Assembly: GCA_002327765.1 (NCBI GenBank)
Contig: DCUH01000054.1
Location: forward strand, 28,141 to 42,993
Direction of reading: 5' to 3'
Length of the DNA stretch: 14,853 nt
Source: a bacterium UBA2219
GTDB lineage: Bacteria; Desulfobacterota; Deferrimicrobia; Deferrimicrobiales; Deferrimicrobiaceae
Under the pieces are notes generated by a model. The model was given only the letters and a program-made list of their open reading frames with translations, did not search any database and was not told the DNA's origin. Shown here one piece after another: positions 13,610 through 14,853 of this stretch (its first letter is position 1; every line of letters starts with the position of its first letter). The position numbers were made by a program, and so were the translations under genes.

Positions 13610-13690
13610 GAATTACGTGTTTTGATGCACAATTCTAAAGCAAAACGCCTTACGCTGTCGCCCCCCCGGCGACGAAAAGGACGAAGAACC

Positions 13691-14853
13691 ATGAGCGACC
13701 GAGCCTGGCTGCAGCACTACCCGCCGGGGATCCCGGCGGAGATCGACATCTCCCGGTATTCCTCCATACCGGACCTCCTCGACCGGATCGCGGAAAAGTT
13801 CGGCGACCGGCCGGCGTTCCACAACCTCGGCAGGTCGATCAGCTTTTCCGCCGTCGACCGGATGTCCCGCCGCTTCGCGGCCTTCCTCCAGGGGCTGGAC
13901 GGCACGGCCAGGGGCGACCGGGTCGCCGTGATGCTTCCGAACGTGCTCCAGTACCCCGTCGCCCTCTTCGGGATCCTGCGGGCCGGGATGACGGTCGTCA
14001 ACGTCAACCCGCTCTACACGGCGCGCGAGCTCGAGCAGCAGCTGAAAGATTCGGGGGCGAAGGCGATCGTCGTCCTGGAGAATTTCGCCGAAACCCTGCA
14101 GAAGGCGCTGCACAAGGCGCCGGTCGAGCACGTCGTCACGACGCAGATCGGCGACATGCTCTCCGCCCCGAAGCGGTGGGCCGTCAACTTCGCCGTCAAG
14201 CACGTGAAGAAGATGGTGCCGCCCTGGCGCATCGACGGGGCGATCCCGTTCCCGGAAGCGATGGACCGCGGGGCCAGGGCCCGTCTCGAGCCGGTCTCCC
14301 TGGACCACGACGACGTCGCGTTCCTGCAGTACACGGGCGGGACGACCGGCATCTCCAAGGGGGCGATGCTCACGCACGGGAATATCCTGGCCAACGTCGA
14401 GCAGACCGGCGTCTGGCTGTCCCCCGCCTTCAAGGAGGGGTCCGAAGTCGCGATCGCGCCGCTGCCGATGTACCACATCTTCTGCCTCACCTCGGCGCTC
14501 TCCTTCATGAAATGGGGATCCTTGAACGTCCTGATCACCAATCCGCGCGACCTCTCCGGGTTCATCAAGGAGCTCAAACGCTGGAAATTCACCGTCATGA
14601 CCGGCGTGAACACGCTGTTCAAGGGGCTCCTGAACACGCCCGGCTTCGACAAGCTCGATTTCTCGTCGCTGAAGGTCGTCGTCGGCGGGGGTGCCTCGGT
14701 GCAGAAGCCGGTCGCCGAGCAATGGCAGGAGGTCACGGGGACGTGCCTCACGGAAGCGTACGGGCTGACCGAGACCTCGCCCGGCGTGTGCGGCCTGCCG
14801 GTGAACAGCCCATGGAACGGCACGATCGGCCTCCCCATCCCGTCGACGGACGT
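13691..14853 (+). CDS. fadD: Long-chain fatty acid-CoA ligase, 3' partial
   Basis: The frame opens at ATG 13691 (AAAGGA at 13676-13681, 9 bases upstream) and runs off the window end after 387 codons and two bases; the full family length is about 560. Similarity to E. coli FadD is clear throughout: N-terminal LQHYPPGIPAEIDISRYSS, GDRVAVMLPNVLQYPVALFG, RAGMTVVNVNPLYTARELE, the AMP-binding P-loop YTGGTTGISKGAMLTH (about residues 214-229), PLPMYHIF, MTGVNTLF and the adenylation motif EAYGLTETSP. It activates free long-chain fatty acids with ATP and CoA at the inner membrane for beta-oxidation or lipid recycling. The C-terminal domain with the catalytic lysine is off-window. An inverted repeat at 13589-13609 may be its operator; I see no clear sigma-70 promoter on this strand. 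Confidence 0.96.
   Translation, partial: MSDRAWLQHYPPGIPAEIDISRYSSIPDLLDRIAEKFGDRPAFHNLGRSISFSAVDRMSRRFAAFLQGLDGTARGDRVAVMLPNVLQYPVALFGILRAGMTVVNVNPLYTARELEQQLKDSGAKAIVVLENFAETLQKALHKAPVEHVVTTQIGDMLSAPKRWAVNFAVKHVKKMVPPWRIDGAIPFPEAMDRGARARLEPVSLDHDDVAFLQYTGGTTGISKGAMLTHGNILANVEQTGVWLSPAFKEGSEVAIAPLPMYHIFCLTSALSFMKWGSLNVLITNPRDLSGFIKELKRWKFTVMTGVNTLFKGLLNTPGFDKLDFSSLKVVVGGGASVQKPVAEQWQEVTGTCLTEAYGLTETSPGVCGLPVNSPWNGTIGLPIPSTD

Noticed and set aside
1..14853. tRNA, rRNA, CRISPR, insertion sequence or phage genes
   Set aside because: Gaps between genes are short and show no cloverleaf, repeat-spacer pattern, transposase or terminal inverted repeats.

Overview
This is a GC-rich, gene-dense bacterial chromosome segment with 14 protein genes, two of them cut by the window edges. 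It contains no RNA gene, insertion sequence, phage gene or CRISPR array that I can see. Gene content suggests a Gram-negative with respiratory or anaerobic metabolism: a Tat-exported fumarate-reductase-like flavoprotein, a small [4Fe-4S] ferredoxin, a fermentative D-lactate dehydrogenase, an iron-sulfur FAD oxidase, and a possible sigma-54 promoter. A member of the Desulfobacterota (former Deltaproteobacteria) fits best, but this is a guess from style and not from a marker gene.

Layout. Bases 1-1830 (+) hold the 3' part of a YyaL/SPATA20-type thioredoxin-domain protein. It converges, with a 10-base gap, on a three-gene leftward operon (5669-1841): a UbiE/MenG-like methyltransferase, an FAD oxidase with an N-terminal iron-sulfur domain, and a thioester-reductase-like SDR protein. 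Both junctions are 4-base ATGA overlaps, so the three products are probably coupled in translation and in pathway. Rightward from 5762 come ldhA (D-lactate dehydrogenase), a secreted protein of unknown function interrupted by a frameshift, a YkgJ-type cysteine-cluster protein, and a small secreted peptide with an internal repeat that overlaps the YkgJ gene. A strong hairpin plus T-run terminates the convergent leftward Tat flavoprotein gene (10079-8595).

A divergent pair follows: the flavoprotein, and rightward a ferredoxin plus a DUF488 protein (10369-10926). Next are a leftward universal stress protein (11392-10958), rightward rsgA (ribosome-assembly GTPase), a small cysteine-rich protein that may be leaderless, a leftward 138-residue unknown protein with a good sigma-70 promoter, and rightward the first 387 codons of fadD (long-chain acyl-CoA synthetase), cut by the window end.

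The least ordinary parts are these: the methyltransferase / Fe-S-FAD oxidase / acyl-reductase-like operon; the exported flavoprotein, in which both substrate arginines of fumarate reductases seem to be tyrosines; the GG-N10-GC promoter in front of ldhA; and the repeat-bearing secreted peptide coupled to a YkgJ protein. I found no clear evidence of a wholly new multi-gene system. The operon is the best candidate for an undescribed pathway.
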